A stretch of 61,789 nucleotides of DNA. Source: Bacteroidota bacterium (lineage in GTDB: Bacteria > Bacteroidota > Bacteroidia > B-17B0 > Aurantibacillaceae). The DNA lies in assembly GCA_013297775.1 (NCBI GenBank), contig JAAFIL010000021.1, positions 1 to 61,789 of the forward strand, written 5' to 3'. Below the pieces are notes generated by a model, which saw only the letters and a program-made list of their open reading frames with translations, searched no databases and was not told the origin of the DNA. Numbering within the stretch: the first letter of the stretch is position 1; each line of letters begins with the position of its first letter. This document shows positions 44,979 through 53,634 of this stretch, piece by piece. The position numbers were made by a program, and so were the translations under genes.

Positions 44979-46316
44979 TTAAAGTAATTTATCTATCCTT
45001 AAAAAAACATCCCAATACTTTTCTTTGGTCATATCGCTCCAATGAATTTGATTGTAGCGGTATTGAAAGGTTTGTACTTGGCATAGTAAAACAATTAAAA
45101 GAGTTAGTGTAAAAAAACTTTTTTGCCGCCAACCCGTTTTTAAGTATTGAAACGTAAAAGCCAAGGGAATCATAAAAAAACAAAGGTACTCTACAAAAAC
45201 CCGCGATGAAAAACTACCGCCATAAAACCACATCCACCAACATGATAAAATATAAGTTACAACGTATAAAAAAATACTCAAACTCAAGGCTTCAAAACGG
45301 TTTTGTTTATAGAAAAAATACAAGCCGCTTAAGCTAATGAAATATAAGGGTGTGTATAGAAACAAGCCTTTTTTATAACTGAATAAAATATTAAATACGT
45401 TGGGTGAAAAAAAGTATAAGTGTTCGCCTCCGTAAGCATAAATGAAAAAATGACCTGTCGAAATTTTGTAAAGGATGAGTTGAACGCTGATAAATAAAAA
45501 CCCACCTAAAGTTACCGTTACCCAATGAAATTTATTCTTAAAAAAGAAGTGCCAACCAGCTAAAAACTGCTGATAGGATTGAGCGGCTAATGGTAAAGCA
45601 AAAACAATTAAACCATTTACAGGACGTATTAATACAATGAGTCCTAACAATAGTGCTAAGTAAAATAAATAATTACTATTGGGTTTTATAAAATAAATTT
45701 TTGCCAAATAAAAGAAAAGTGTGATGCAGGTAAATGAGTAAACGTGCGACATACCTGCCTCGCTTACGGTGTAATAAAATAAGTTGGTGCCAAAGGTGCA
45801 GCAAACTAGCGTTAAACAACTGTAAATAGGTTTAATGTGGTAAAGTTTTAGTAGAGCCGCTAAAAATAAAAGACCAATGCACATATAAACTAAGGCCGCT
45901 AAGTTTATAAAAATAGGGTATAGGCGCGAGTAGCCATCGGCATCGCCATTACTGAGTTGAGTTAAACCATGCGCCATTAAAAAGAAGGGCAATTGCAAAA
46001 TAGAAGTACCACAATAATATTTATTGATGACTATTCCTTTCGTTGCCGTTCGGTAGTCGTAATAGGTGTTTTTATCGAAGTACTTTTCTTTTTCGATTTT
46101 ATCGAAGAATCCAAAATTAAGATCGTTGTAAATAAACGTGGCAGGTAGGTAGGCGTAGTAACCTTTGGCATCGGCTTCTAAAATGTTTTTCCAATGATTT
46201 TTTCCCCAGTTGATGTTATTGGCGCCTATCAATAAGATAAGAAATATAACTAGTACCGTAAGTTTTGGCCAATGCTCTGGCGATTTAAAAATATAAGTGA
46301 AACGCGTGCTATTCAT
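44979..46316 (-). CDS. Multi-spanning membrane protein, GT-C glycosyltransferase-like
   Basis: 445 residues, about ten to twelve membrane helices. Between helix 1 and 2 lies NILEADAKGYYAYLPATFIYND, an acidic loop in the position where GT-C enzymes (PMT/ArnT type) keep their catalytic Asp. GLIVLIRPVNGLIVFALPL and YKKGLFLYTPLYF are also typical of that group. It probably moves a sugar from a polyprenyl-phosphate donor at the periplasmic face. Substrate and partner are unknown. Confidence 0.7.
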   Translation of the reverse strand: MNSTRFTYIFKSPEHWPKLTVLVIFLILLIGANNINWGKNHWKNILEADAKGYYAYLPATFIYNDLNFGFFDKIEKEKYFDKNTYYDYRTATKGIVINKYYCGTSILQLPFFLMAHGLTQLSNGDADGYSRLYPIFINLAALVYMCIGLLFLAALLKLYHIKPIYSCLTLVCCTFGTNLFYYTVSEAGMSHVYSFTCITLFFYLAKIYFIKPNSNYLFYLALLLGLIVLIRPVNGLIVFALPLAAQSYQQFLAGWHFFFKNKFHWVTVTLGGFLFISVQLILYKISTGHFFIYAYGGEHLYFFSPNVFNILFSYKKGLFLYTPLYFISLSGLYFFYKQNRFEALSLSIFLYVVTYILSCWWMWFYGGSFSSRVFVEYLCFFMIPLAFTFQYLKTGWRQKSFFTLTLLIVLLCQVQTFQYRYNQIHWSDMTKEKYWDVFLRIDKLL

Positions 46317-46365
46317 ATCAATCGGAAAAGTACGAAAATCTAATTGGTCGTATCCAATAGGATAA

Positions 46366-46668
46366 CTAAATGATGCTTATTTTTATCACAGAATATTAAA
46401 AATTATTGATGCCGTGTTTGAATGGACCAAATTTGAACTATCTTTTGTGAGGTGGTGTAGTTTACTACTCCTTCTTGGAGTTGGTATTGGTTTAATGGTG
46501 GCTTTATTTTTGGGTTTATTAGATTGGGCTACACAAACTTTTTGGTAATATCCTTTGTTAGTGTTGGCATTACTAGTAGCGGGCCTTGGCATCTATTCTA
46601 TTTATCACCGTTGGGGTAAGTTGGCCATAGCTGGCACGGGTTTAATTATACGGTTTACTTTGCGTTGA
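46366..46668 (+). pseudogene. Decayed membrane-protein gene fragment with in-frame stop
   Basis: One reading frame without a proper ATG encodes about 60 residues with a long hydrophobic helix (VRWCSLLLLLGVGIGLMVAL), hits TAA at 46546-46548, and continues in the same frame with a second helix (YPLLVLALLVAGLGIYSIYH) to a stop at 46668. From about 46650 the likely continuation is in another frame (YTVYFALICFLANAFSG). The stop and frame change mark a pseudogene or sequencing errors. The parent family is not certain. Confidence 0.45.
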
Positions 46669-46907
46669 TTTGTTTTTTAGCGAATGCCTTTAGTGGAAGT
46701 AAAAGTATTTATACCACTACTATTCCAGCTAACCTCAATCCTTGAGGGATTTAAGAACGTTATGCTTAAAGATAAATGTTGTTCTGAATAATTTATACCG
46801 AATTGGAAGCGGGCGTTGCTTTGGTGAAAGAAGTAAAATGGTATAATTTCGGCTTCACTCATTATAAATTTGGCGTTAGTTTAATGTGGGATTTGGGTTT
46901 AGCATAA
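46669..46907 (+). pseudogene. Remnant of an outer-membrane barrel gene
   Basis: A signal-peptide-like FALICFLANAFSGS is followed by stops and two frame changes. The frame from 46794 ends with YTELEAGVALVKEVKWYNF and GVSLMWDLGLA before a TAA at 46905, which looks like the last strands of a beta-barrel. The intact gene is not present. With the fragment before it, this makes an 800-bp stretch (46317-47127) without any intact gene. Confidence 0.4.
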
Positions 46908-47127
46908 ATTTTAACTACAAAACAGGCTACTGGTTAAGTTTATCTTTCTCAATGGATAAGGAGACACATCCAAAAAATAATTAGAGATGAAGAGTCAATT
47001 GTCTATTTCCATCTAACTCGTTTTTAAGTTTTGATTGTAAGTGTTTTATAATTACCCGATTTTTTAAAATTATGGTATAAAGTAAAACCTTTTTGAAATT
47101 TAATTACAGGACGCGTGTTTCGTTTCT

Positions 47128-48531
47128 TTACAAGAGTGCTCTAAACATTAAAAATAAACTGCCCGATAAAACAATGGTTACTGGTAAAGTTAACAACCAC
47201 GTTAGAACGATGGTTTTGATGGTTCCTTTTTGTAAATTTTTTAATCCTTTTTTGGCCACCATGCTACCCGCAATACCCGATGAAAGCATGTGTGTGGTGC
47301 TTACAGGCGAGCCTCTAAAACTAGCTAAGCTAATGCCAATGGAAGCCACAATTTCGGCGCTGGCTCCTTGTGCATAACTCATGTGTTGCTTGCCAATTTT
47401 TTCGCCAATGGTTTTTACAACACGTTTCCAACCAAACATAGTACCTAAGCCTAGGCATAGCGAAATGGTTAACACGACCCAACTTGGTACATATTCAATT
47501 AAGTTTTTAGCGGTTTTAATATGCGCACTCAATTCTTTTTTATCGTGCAGGCTTAAAGAAACGTTTTCACTTTTATTTAGTTTTTCGGCACTTTTAGTTA
47601 TTTTAATTACATCTTTTCGCAATTGAAAACGCAGGGCAGCGTTGAGTGTATCAACGTGTGTGAGTGGATTAGTGGTGTTGCGAAAGTGAGTGGCGTAGTT
47701 TTGTATATCGTGAAAATAGGTTAGTTCGGCTAGGCCAAATTTGGTGGTATCGGTGCGACTAATGAGTTTATCTAATTGTTCGATGGCAATTTTACTTTCT
47801 TGTAAATTGGCTTCTTTGTTTAGCGCAAATTGTCCAGGTAAAATGGCAATTAAAATCATCATTAAAATACCAACGCCTTTTTGTCCGTCGTTTTGCCCAT
47901 GAAAAAAACTTACCATTCCACAGGTACACCACAATAAAATGCGTATCCATAAAGGAGGTACTTTGCCTACAATGGGTTCTTTGTAAATGATTTCGTTTTT
48001 AATGAGGCGTTTAAAAATAAACATGACTACAATGGCTAGAGAAAAGCCGAGTAATGGCGATATGAGTAAGGCTAGGCCTGTTTCTTTGGCTTTGTCCCAG
48101 TTAACGGCATTAAGCCCCCAATTACCCGGTAAAAAATAAAATGCTAAACCGATGCCAATGATAGAGCCAATAATGGTATGCGAACTCGAAGAGGGAATAC
48201 CGTAATACCAGGTACCAAAATTCCAAAAAATGGAACTGAGCATTAGTGCTAAAATCATGGCCACACTGTGATAAGGATTAGTATCTATTAAAACCTCCAT
48301 TGGTAAGAGGTTAAGAATGCCCATAGCCACAGTAATGCCACCTAACATAACCCCAGCAAAATTAAGAACGCCGCTATAAACCACGGCAATAGTGGGTTTT
48401 AGAGAATTTGTGTAAATAACGGTGGCCACCGCATTGGCGGTATCGTGAAAGCCATTAATAAACTCGAAGAAGCACGCTAAAAGTAAACAAAGAATTAAAA
48501 ACACGGTAAGCGTTGTATCTAAACCAAACAT
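47128..48531 (-). CDS. PiT-family inorganic phosphate transporter, paralogue 1
   Basis: 467 residues, two homologous membrane halves with a hydrophilic insert (about 215-360). INGFHDTANAVATVIYTNS in half 1, CGMVSFFHGQNDGQKGVGI before the insert, and AQGASAEIVASIGI with PVSTTHMLSSGIAGSM in half 2 are PiT signatures; these carriers import phosphate with a cation. Start ATG 48531 is chosen to match the paralogue rather than the TTG seven codons earlier. The next gene upstream encodes a near-twin of the same length. Three 11-bp-phased TTAAC repeats lie 37-63 bases upstream. Confidence 0.93.
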   Translation of the reverse strand: MFGLDTTLTVFLILCLLLACFFEFINGFHDTANAVATVIYTNSLKPTIAVVYSGVLNFAGVMLGGITVAMGILNLLPMEVLIDTNPYHSVAMILALMLSSIFWNFGTWYYGIPSSSSHTIIGSIIGIGLAFYFLPGNWGLNAVNWDKAKETGLALLISPLLGFSLAIVVMFIFKRLIKNEIIYKEPIVGKVPPLWIRILLWCTCGMVSFFHGQNDGQKGVGILMMILIAILPGQFALNKEANLQESKIAIEQLDKLISRTDTTKFGLAELTYFHDIQNYATHFRNTTNPLTHVDTLNAALRFQLRKDVIKITKSAEKLNKSENVSLSLHDKKELSAHIKTAKNLIEYVPSWVVLTISLCLGLGTMFGWKRVVKTIGEKIGKQHMSYAQGASAEIVASIGISLASFRGSPVSTTHMLSSGIAGSMVAKKGLKNLQKGTIKTIVLTWLLTLPVTIVLSGSLFLMFRALL

Positions 48532-48567
48532 ACGTTCTTTTTTTGACAGCAATGTTACGTGTTAGTA

Positions 48568-48594
48568 GTCAACGTGCTGTTAAATAGAAGTTAA
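48568..48594 (-). promoter_or_regulatory. Candidate Pho box upstream of PiT paralogue 1
   Basis: On the minus strand TTAAC (48594-48590), TTAAC (48583-48579) and TTGAC (48572-48568) are spaced exactly 11 bp. Direct repeats at one helical turn are the arrangement bound by PhoB/PhoP-type regulators. Confidence 0.5.
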
Positions 48595-48702
48595 TGTTTT
48601 GACCTATAGTGTTGCCTTGTGCGCGGATTTGTAAATTTTTTGTATATTTTAAGTTACTATGTAAAGAAAATCTAACCTTTTTTTAATTTTTAAAATAATT
48701 AT

Positions 48703-50106
48703 TTAGAGTATGGCTCTGAACACTAAGAATAAACCTCCTGACAAAATAATGGTTACGGGCAAAGTTAGCAACCACGTTAGCGCAATGGTTTTGATGGTTC
48801 CTTTTTGTAAATTTTTTAATCCTTTTTTGGCTACCATGCTGCCTGCAATACCCGACGAGAGCATGTGTGTGGTGCTTACCGGAACGCCTTTCCAGGTGGC
48901 TAAACCAATACCAATAGAAGCTACAATTTCGGCACTGGCTCCTTGGGCATAACTCATGTGTTGTTTACCAATTTTTTCGCCAATGGTTTTTACAACACGT
49001 TTCCAACCAAACATAGTACCCAAGCCTAAGCACAAGGAAATGGTTAAGATGACCCAACTGGGGGCGTATTCAATTAATTTTTTTGAAGATTTAATTTGAG
49101 TACCTAATTCTTTTTGATCTTTAATGGTTAAGGATAAGTTTTCGCCTTTAATGAGTTTATCGGCATTTTTGGTAACCTTAACAATATCTTTGCGCAACGA
49201 AAAACGTTTGCTGAGTTCTACTTGCTCCGAACTTTTACCAGCGGCCACTAATTCGGAGAAATGGGCGGCGTGTTTTAAAATATCGTGATATGATTTTTTT
49301 TCTTTTTCGCCAAACTTAGTAGTATCGGCTTTTAAAATTAAAGTTTGAATTTGAACCACACTTGTTTTTGTTTTTTGTAAATCAACCGATGCATCGAGTG
49401 CAAATTGACTTGGTAACACGGCAATTAAAATCATCATCATTAAGCCAACCCCTTTTTGCCCATCGTTTTGTCCGTGGAAAAAGCTAACCATGCCACAGGT
49501 ACACCACAGCAAAATACGCACCCATAAAGGTGGTATTTTTCCGGCAATGGGTTCTTTGTAAATAATTTCGTTTTTAATGAGGCGTTTAAAAATAAACATC
49601 ATAATGATAGCTAACGAAAACCCTACTAGGGGCGATATTAACAAGGCTAAACCTGTGTCTTTAGCTTTATCCCAGTTAACGGCACTCATGCCGAGTTCTC
49701 CTGGTAAAAAATTAAAGGCTAAACCAATTCCTAAGATAGAACCAATAATGGTGTGCGAACTGGAAGAAGGAATGCCATAATACCAGGTTCCAAAATTCCA
49801 AACGATGGCACTTAGTAATAAGGCTAAAATCATGGCAATGCCGTGGTAAGGATTGGCATCCACTAAAGCATCCATGGGTAATAAATTAACAATACCCATG
49901 GCAACGGTAATGCCACCAAGCATTACGCCCGTAAAGTTAAGGATACCGCTATATACTACTGCAACGGTGGGTTTAAGCGAGTTGGTGTAAATAACGGTGG
50001 CCACTGCATTGGCGGTATCGTGAAACCCGTTAATGAATTCAAAAAAGCATGCTAGTATAATGCAAATGATAAGTAAAATAGCTAAAGAGGTTTCTAATCC
50101 GAACAT
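48703..50106 (-). CDS. PiT-family inorganic phosphate transporter, paralogue 2
   Basis: 467 residues and nearly the same sequence as the downstream PiT protein: both membrane halves are almost identical, while the hydrophilic insert (about 220-355) has diverged strongly. INGFHDTANAV, SFFHGQNDGQKGVGL and the second-half PiT motif are intact, so it should be active. The pair looks like a recent tandem duplication. Three TTAAC units, two of them 11 bp apart, lie 45-60 bases before its ATG. A phosphate-selective porin gene is next upstream. Confidence 0.93.
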   Translation of the reverse strand: MFGLETSLAILLIICIILACFFEFINGFHDTANAVATVIYTNSLKPTVAVVYSGILNFTGVMLGGITVAMGIVNLLPMDALVDANPYHGIAMILALLLSAIVWNFGTWYYGIPSSSSHTIIGSILGIGLAFNFLPGELGMSAVNWDKAKDTGLALLISPLVGFSLAIIMMFIFKRLIKNEIIYKEPIAGKIPPLWVRILLWCTCGMVSFFHGQNDGQKGVGLMMMILIAVLPSQFALDASVDLQKTKTSVVQIQTLILKADTTKFGEKEKKSYHDILKHAAHFSELVAAGKSSEQVELSKRFSLRKDIVKVTKNADKLIKGENLSLTIKDQKELGTQIKSSKKLIEYAPSWVILTISLCLGLGTMFGWKRVVKTIGEKIGKQHMSYAQGASAEIVASIGIGLATWKGVPVSTTHMLSSGIAGSMVAKKGLKNLQKGTIKTIALTWLLTLPVTIILSGGLFLVFRAIL

Positions 50107-50150
50107 TTTTTAAATTTTTTGTAATGTTAATAGTTTATTTAGTTTACTGT

Positions 50151-50166
50151 GTTAAGTTAATGTTAA
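50151..50166 (-). promoter_or_regulatory. Candidate Pho box upstream of PiT paralogue 2
   Basis: On the minus strand CTTAACATTAA-CTTAACAC contains TTAAC at 50166-50162 and 50155-50151, exactly 11 bp apart, with a third TTAAC between them (50160-50156). Confidence 0.5.
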
Positions 50167-50282
50167 GCCTTTAAAATCTTATGCCAACCGCTGCTTTGTA
50201 GAAGTAATAGGGAAGTGTTAGAACCCTTTTGGTAAAACGATTTACTTTGTAGCATTTGAGATGAACTGTTTATGGCGTTAGA

Positions 50283-51509
50283 TTAAATACCCATTTCTAA
50301 TTGAAAGACACCAAAGAAATTTTGTAAGCCTTCTTTTTGAGTGGCTAAATTGCGTTCTTGGTTATAGAATACATTGAATTGGGCTTTAAATTTGTGTTTC
50401 ATAAAATATTTGGTGAGCCCCACACCGTATTGATTAATTTGATTAACCGAAGTTAACACATCTTTATGGGGCGATATTAGCGAATGGCGTGCTGCAATTT
50501 CCCAACGTGATTTGAAGCAGTAACTTAGTTGGGTGTTTAATCCATCTCCTGTTGTAATAAAACGAGTTGCGCCTGCGGCATTTTTTGTGTAAGGGCTTCC
50601 ATCAGTATCGCGTCGAATGTATTCGGCCGAGAGTGCCATGCCTTTGTATTTGAGTAAGATATCGGCTAAGTAAACATTAAAGCTACGCGTGGCGTATAAA
50701 TCACGTCCGAGTTGACCTCCGCTTCTTAGGGCTAAGTCATTAAAATGGTAGCCCCCTGCAATGGATAATTTTGGATGTTCTTCGCGTGCTACATCGCCTT
50801 CAAAGTAATCGCCTGCATCGGTAAAATCGCCTAAAGGCAAAAGTTCCACGCGTGCGGTGTAGGCTAAGCCTGCATTGCTGCTGTTCGAGTTACGTCCTTC
50901 GCCCGAGGTAATGGCAGTTTTAAAAATAGTTTTAAATTGATTGGCGTGAACGGTGTAATTGGCAAACAGACCAAAATCGCGGTCTAAGGTAAAAATGGCA
51001 TTTACAGGCGAACGGTCGTAAAATTGCAAGGCTCCCGAAGAAACCACGCGTTGACGGTTTCCGGGTAATTTACCTTGTCCGAAACCAAATTGAAGTGCTT
51101 TAGTAGGGCGGTAAAAAATCATGGCATCGCGCACAACATTGGGGCTTACGTTTTGAGTACTGGCATCTGCATCGCTCCAATCCATGTCGCCTCTCGAAAA
51201 AGAGAGTTGTAAATAGTAATTCCACTTTGTATTGTACATGTGCCCTGTAAAACTTAAACGGCAGCGGCGCACTCGGGCCTCCCAACTAGCAGGACTTAAA
51301 TCTTCGTCGGAAACGGTATTCATTAAAAGCCGATTCTGAATACGAAAACGAATGTTTAAAGAGTAAGCACTATCGGGTGTTGCAAACCCTAAGCCACTTT
51401 TAAAATTAAAGTATGGCGTTTTTGAGGTGTTAGTTAAACTTGAACTGGTTACTTGAGCAAAAGCAAAAGTGCTTACCAAACTCATATAAACGGCATATAA
51501 TTTTCTCAT
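50283..51509 (-). CDS. Phosphate-selective porin (OprO/OprP family)
   Basis: 408 residues. The signal peptide ends at STFAFAQ. SLNIRFRIQNRLLMN, VRRCRLSFTGHMYNTKWNYYLQLSF, RDAMIFYRPTKALQFGFGQGKLP and a barrel-ending strand (FFGVFQLEMGI) match the porin O/P family, which forms anion or phosphate channels in the outer membrane. ATG 51509 is preferred to the TTG six codons earlier. Next to two PiT transporters, phosphate is a likely substrate. The gene has the clearest triple 11-bp repeat of the three. Confidence 0.88.
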   Translation of the reverse strand: MRKLYAVYMSLVSTFAFAQVTSSSLTNTSKTPYFNFKSGLGFATPDSAYSLNIRFRIQNRLLMNTVSDEDLSPASWEARVRRCRLSFTGHMYNTKWNYYLQLSFSRGDMDWSDADASTQNVSPNVVRDAMIFYRPTKALQFGFGQGKLPGNRQRVVSSGALQFYDRSPVNAIFTLDRDFGLFANYTVHANQFKTIFKTAITSGEGRNSNSSNAGLAYTARVELLPLGDFTDAGDYFEGDVAREEHPKLSIAGGYHFNDLALRSGGQLGRDLYATRSFNVYLADILLKYKGMALSAEYIRRDTDGSPYTKNAAGATRFITTGDGLNTQLSYCFKSRWEIAARHSLISPHKDVLTSVNQINQYGVGLTKYFMKHKFKAQFNVFYNQERNLATQKEGLQNFFGVFQLEMGI

Positions 51510-51553
51510 CGTTTTAATTTTGTGCAAATTAAACGTTAAGAAATAATTTTTAA

Positions 51554-51580
51554 GTTAAATTAATGTTAAGCTAATGTTAA
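51554..51580 (-). promoter_or_regulatory. Candidate Pho box upstream of the porin gene
   Basis: On the minus strand three consecutive 11-bp units, GTTAACATTAG, CTTAACATTAA and TTTAACTTAAA, place TTAAC at 51580, 51569 and 51558 (5' ends). They lie 45-71 bases before ATG 51509. Confidence 0.6.
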
Positions 51581-51634
51581 CTTGTAATTTTATTGTAAAG
51601 TCTTATGCTTTGGAGTATTTACAATTATTACCAA

Positions 51635-51661
51635 TAAAAAAACCCGAAAAAATCGGGTTTT
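51635..51661 (-). terminator. Terminator of the miaB-secG operon
   Basis: On the minus strand AAAACCCGA, loop TTTTT and TCGGGTTTT form a perfect 9-bp stem followed by a T run. It lies 25 bases after the secG stop. Confidence 0.88.
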
Positions 51662-51686
51662 ATATCATATCTTATTGAGGTGAATT

Positions 51687-52025
51687 TTACTTGATAGGAG
51701 GAGGCGCTGCATTGGTTACGGGTGCATTTGCTGCTGGCGAAGCTGGTTGAGCAGCGGGCATTACAGCGTTGGCAGCCGCATCTTTAGTAATAGATTTTGT
51801 TTCGGGTGCGCTGCCTGCTTTAGGTGTCATTAATAAGCTAAACGCTAACAATAAAATGGCTAAAGTCCAAGTTGCTTTTTCGATAAAATCGGCACCGCGT
51901 TTAACCCCCATAATTTGATTGGCTACACCGAATTGGCTTTGAATGCCACCACCTTTTGAGTTTTGGATTAATACCACACTTATCAAAAGTACACACACAA
52001 TGATTATTCCTATTGACAACAACAT
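51687..52025 (-). CDS. secG: Preprotein translocase subunit SecG
   Basis: 112 residues: an N-terminal helix (LLSIGIIIVCVLLISVVLIQ), the conserved NSKGGGIQSQFG loop with a basic VKRGADFIEKATW, a second helix, and an Ala/Pro-rich C-terminal tail typical of Bacteroidota SecG. It supports SecYEG protein export. It is the last gene of the operon, 3 bp after the TPR gene and directly before the terminator. Confidence 0.93.
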   Translation of the reverse strand: MLLSIGIIIVCVLLISVVLIQNSKGGGIQSQFGVANQIMGVKRGADFIEKATWTLAILLLAFSLLMTPKAGSAPETKSITKDAAANAVMPAAQPASPAANAPVTNAAPPPIK

Positions 52026-52028
52026 ATT

Positions 52029-53123
52029 TTATTTTTTTAAATCTTTTATTAGGGATGCAAAGTAAACACTTTTATTTGGATATTTCAAACTTAAAATTTC
52101 GTAAGCTCGAATGGCTTTATTTAGATTGCCTTGCATGGCGTAAATTTTAGCAAGTGTTTCTGTTACAAGATGTTCGCTTTCTAACAAACTGTCCTTAGCT
52201 GTTTTTTCGGCGGTAAATACCTTTGTTTTTGAGGTATCGAGGCGAATGTGAGAAGGATTTTTTTCGATTATTTTATCAATTAATGCCATTTTTTTAACTC
52301 GGTCGTTGCGCATTGCTTCGTTAGGAAGCACTGGTTCGGATTTGGTAAGGGTATTAAGTTGAGTAGTTGTGCTAACAGGTGTTTGCTTAATGGTACTAAA
52401 AAAATGTAACCATTGGTTAAAACTTCCTTCTTCAAAAGGTTCTTCTTTTTGTTTAGCAGTGTGTGTTTTTAAAATTTCTTTTTCAACAAACGCATTAACA
52501 AGCGATTTTTCAATTTCGTTTTCAACGATAAATTCTGCACTTTGTTTAATGGCGTTGAGTTGCTGTTTAAGGTCTTCACTGTCTAATTTATTTTCTGTCT
52601 CTACAACTTGCTGTTCTGTTGAGTTTTCGGCAATGGTTGCGGTTGAAATAGTAAGGTCAGGTTCGGTTACAGGAATGATTTGTGATTTTGTTAACGCTTC
52701 GTGTTCCATTTCAGCAAGGCGCTCCTCTAACTGTTGCAAACGTTCTTCGTTGGTGTTAGTAAGTGTAGGTTGAACCAGGTGGGTTGAATGCTGCGTTTCG
52801 ACTTTAGATTCGGTTACAACATCCGAAACCGTTTCCTCTACTAACTCAGTTTTATTTTCTTCTGCGTTGAGATTTCGTTTATTTTTTTCGGGTACAGGGT
52901 GCAGTAAATAATGCCATTGTTTTCTGTTGGGCATTACAATAGCGGTGTATCTAAAATGCTTTTGAAATAAGGCACTATCGTGTTGCTTGGCAGCCAGGCT
53001 TAACAGTAAATGCGCCGATTGAAAATAAGGAAATTGTTGCACTAAATTTTCTAACTCGGCAATGGCAGCTCTGTTTAAAGTGCTAGGCAATTGAATATGT
53101 TCTAAAAATTGGTGTTGCAACAT
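52029..53123 (-). CDS. TPR-containing protein, function unknown
   Basis: 364 residues without signal peptide or membrane helix. The N-terminus (about 1-80) has a TPR-like ALAELENLVQQFPYFQSAHLL segment, the centre is a long acidic, Gln/Glu/Thr-rich region with a coiled coil (about 130-160), and residues 320-360 are a TPR unit (TLAKIYAMQGNLNKAIRAYEIL). A gene of this type sits between lptE and secG in other Bacteroidota, which suggests a link to envelope assembly or export. Not otherwise recognised. Confidence 0.75.
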   Translation of the reverse strand: MLQHQFLEHIQLPSTLNRAAIAELENLVQQFPYFQSAHLLLSLAAKQHDSALFQKHFRYTAIVMPNRKQWHYLLHPVPEKNKRNLNAEENKTELVEETVSDVVTESKVETQHSTHLVQPTLTNTNEERLQQLEERLAEMEHEALTKSQIIPVTEPDLTISTATIAENSTEQQVVETENKLDSEDLKQQLNAIKQSAEFIVENEIEKSLVNAFVEKEILKTHTAKQKEEPFEEGSFNQWLHFFSTIKQTPVSTTTQLNTLTKSEPVLPNEAMRNDRVKKMALIDKIIEKNPSHIRLDTSKTKVFTAEKTAKDSLLESEHLVTETLAKIYAMQGNLNKAIRAYEILSLKYPNKSVYFASLIKDLKK

Positions 53124-53124
53124 G

Positions 53125-53634
53125 TTACCAGTTATTAAACGCTCGGTTAAAAATATCTTCGGTTAATTGCCGGTTAATTTCAATAATTAATTCGCTTTCT
53201 ACGCTGCTAATATTTTGATTGGCTCTAAAATCGGCAAAGCGGGTAAAGGCTTGATCGAAATTTTGTTTTTCATCTAACTTATTAATGTATTTCACGTTAA
53301 CACTAATGGTTAAACGATTTAATCCGGCTTGGTCGCCCGATTGAATGGCCACTGGTGCCACGTTATATTCCGAAATAAAACCATCAAATTGTAAATCGGC
53401 GTTGTTTTTAATGAGTGCTAAATTGGTTTGCTGGCTCACCACATCGCGCATTTTTTCGCTGAAGCGTTGGCTTAACGTAGGCGGCCCTAGGGTTGTATTG
53501 TTGGCAAACAGAGCCACACTAATGGTTTTGGCATCGGCAGGAATGGTTGCACCACTAAGCGAAAGTTTAGGTTTACAGCCCGCTGCTAAAGCGAAAAGTA
53601 AGATTAAAATAAGTATGTATTTATTATACTTCAA
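53125..53634 (-). CDS. lptE: LptE-family LPS-assembly lipoprotein
   Basis: 169 residues. A lipoprotein signal ends in LAAGC; then KTISVALFANNTT, TLSQRFSEKMRDVVSQQTNL and ADLQFDGFISEYNV follow the LptE fold, the plug protein of LptD. No ATG is available. I chose TTG 53634: from it the signal starts MKYNKYIL, and the 11-base overlap with the previous gene (TTGAAGTATAA) copies exactly the overlap at the phosphatase start. A TTG at 53643 is also possible. It joins the LptF and OstA-like genes elsewhere in the window. Confidence 0.88.
   Translation of the reverse strand: MKYNKYILILILLFALAAGCKPKLSLSGATIPADAKTISVALFANNTTLGPPTLSQRFSEKMRDVVSQQTNLALIKNNADLQFDGFISEYNVAPVAIQSGDQAGLNRLTISVNVKYINKLDEKQNFDQAFTRFADFRANQNISSVESELIIEINRQLTEDIFNRAFNNW

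Noticed and set aside
46386-46592. 68-residue minus-strand frame
   Set aside because: It is antisense to the decayed membrane-protein fragment, which has the more protein-like (hydrophobic, helical) translation.
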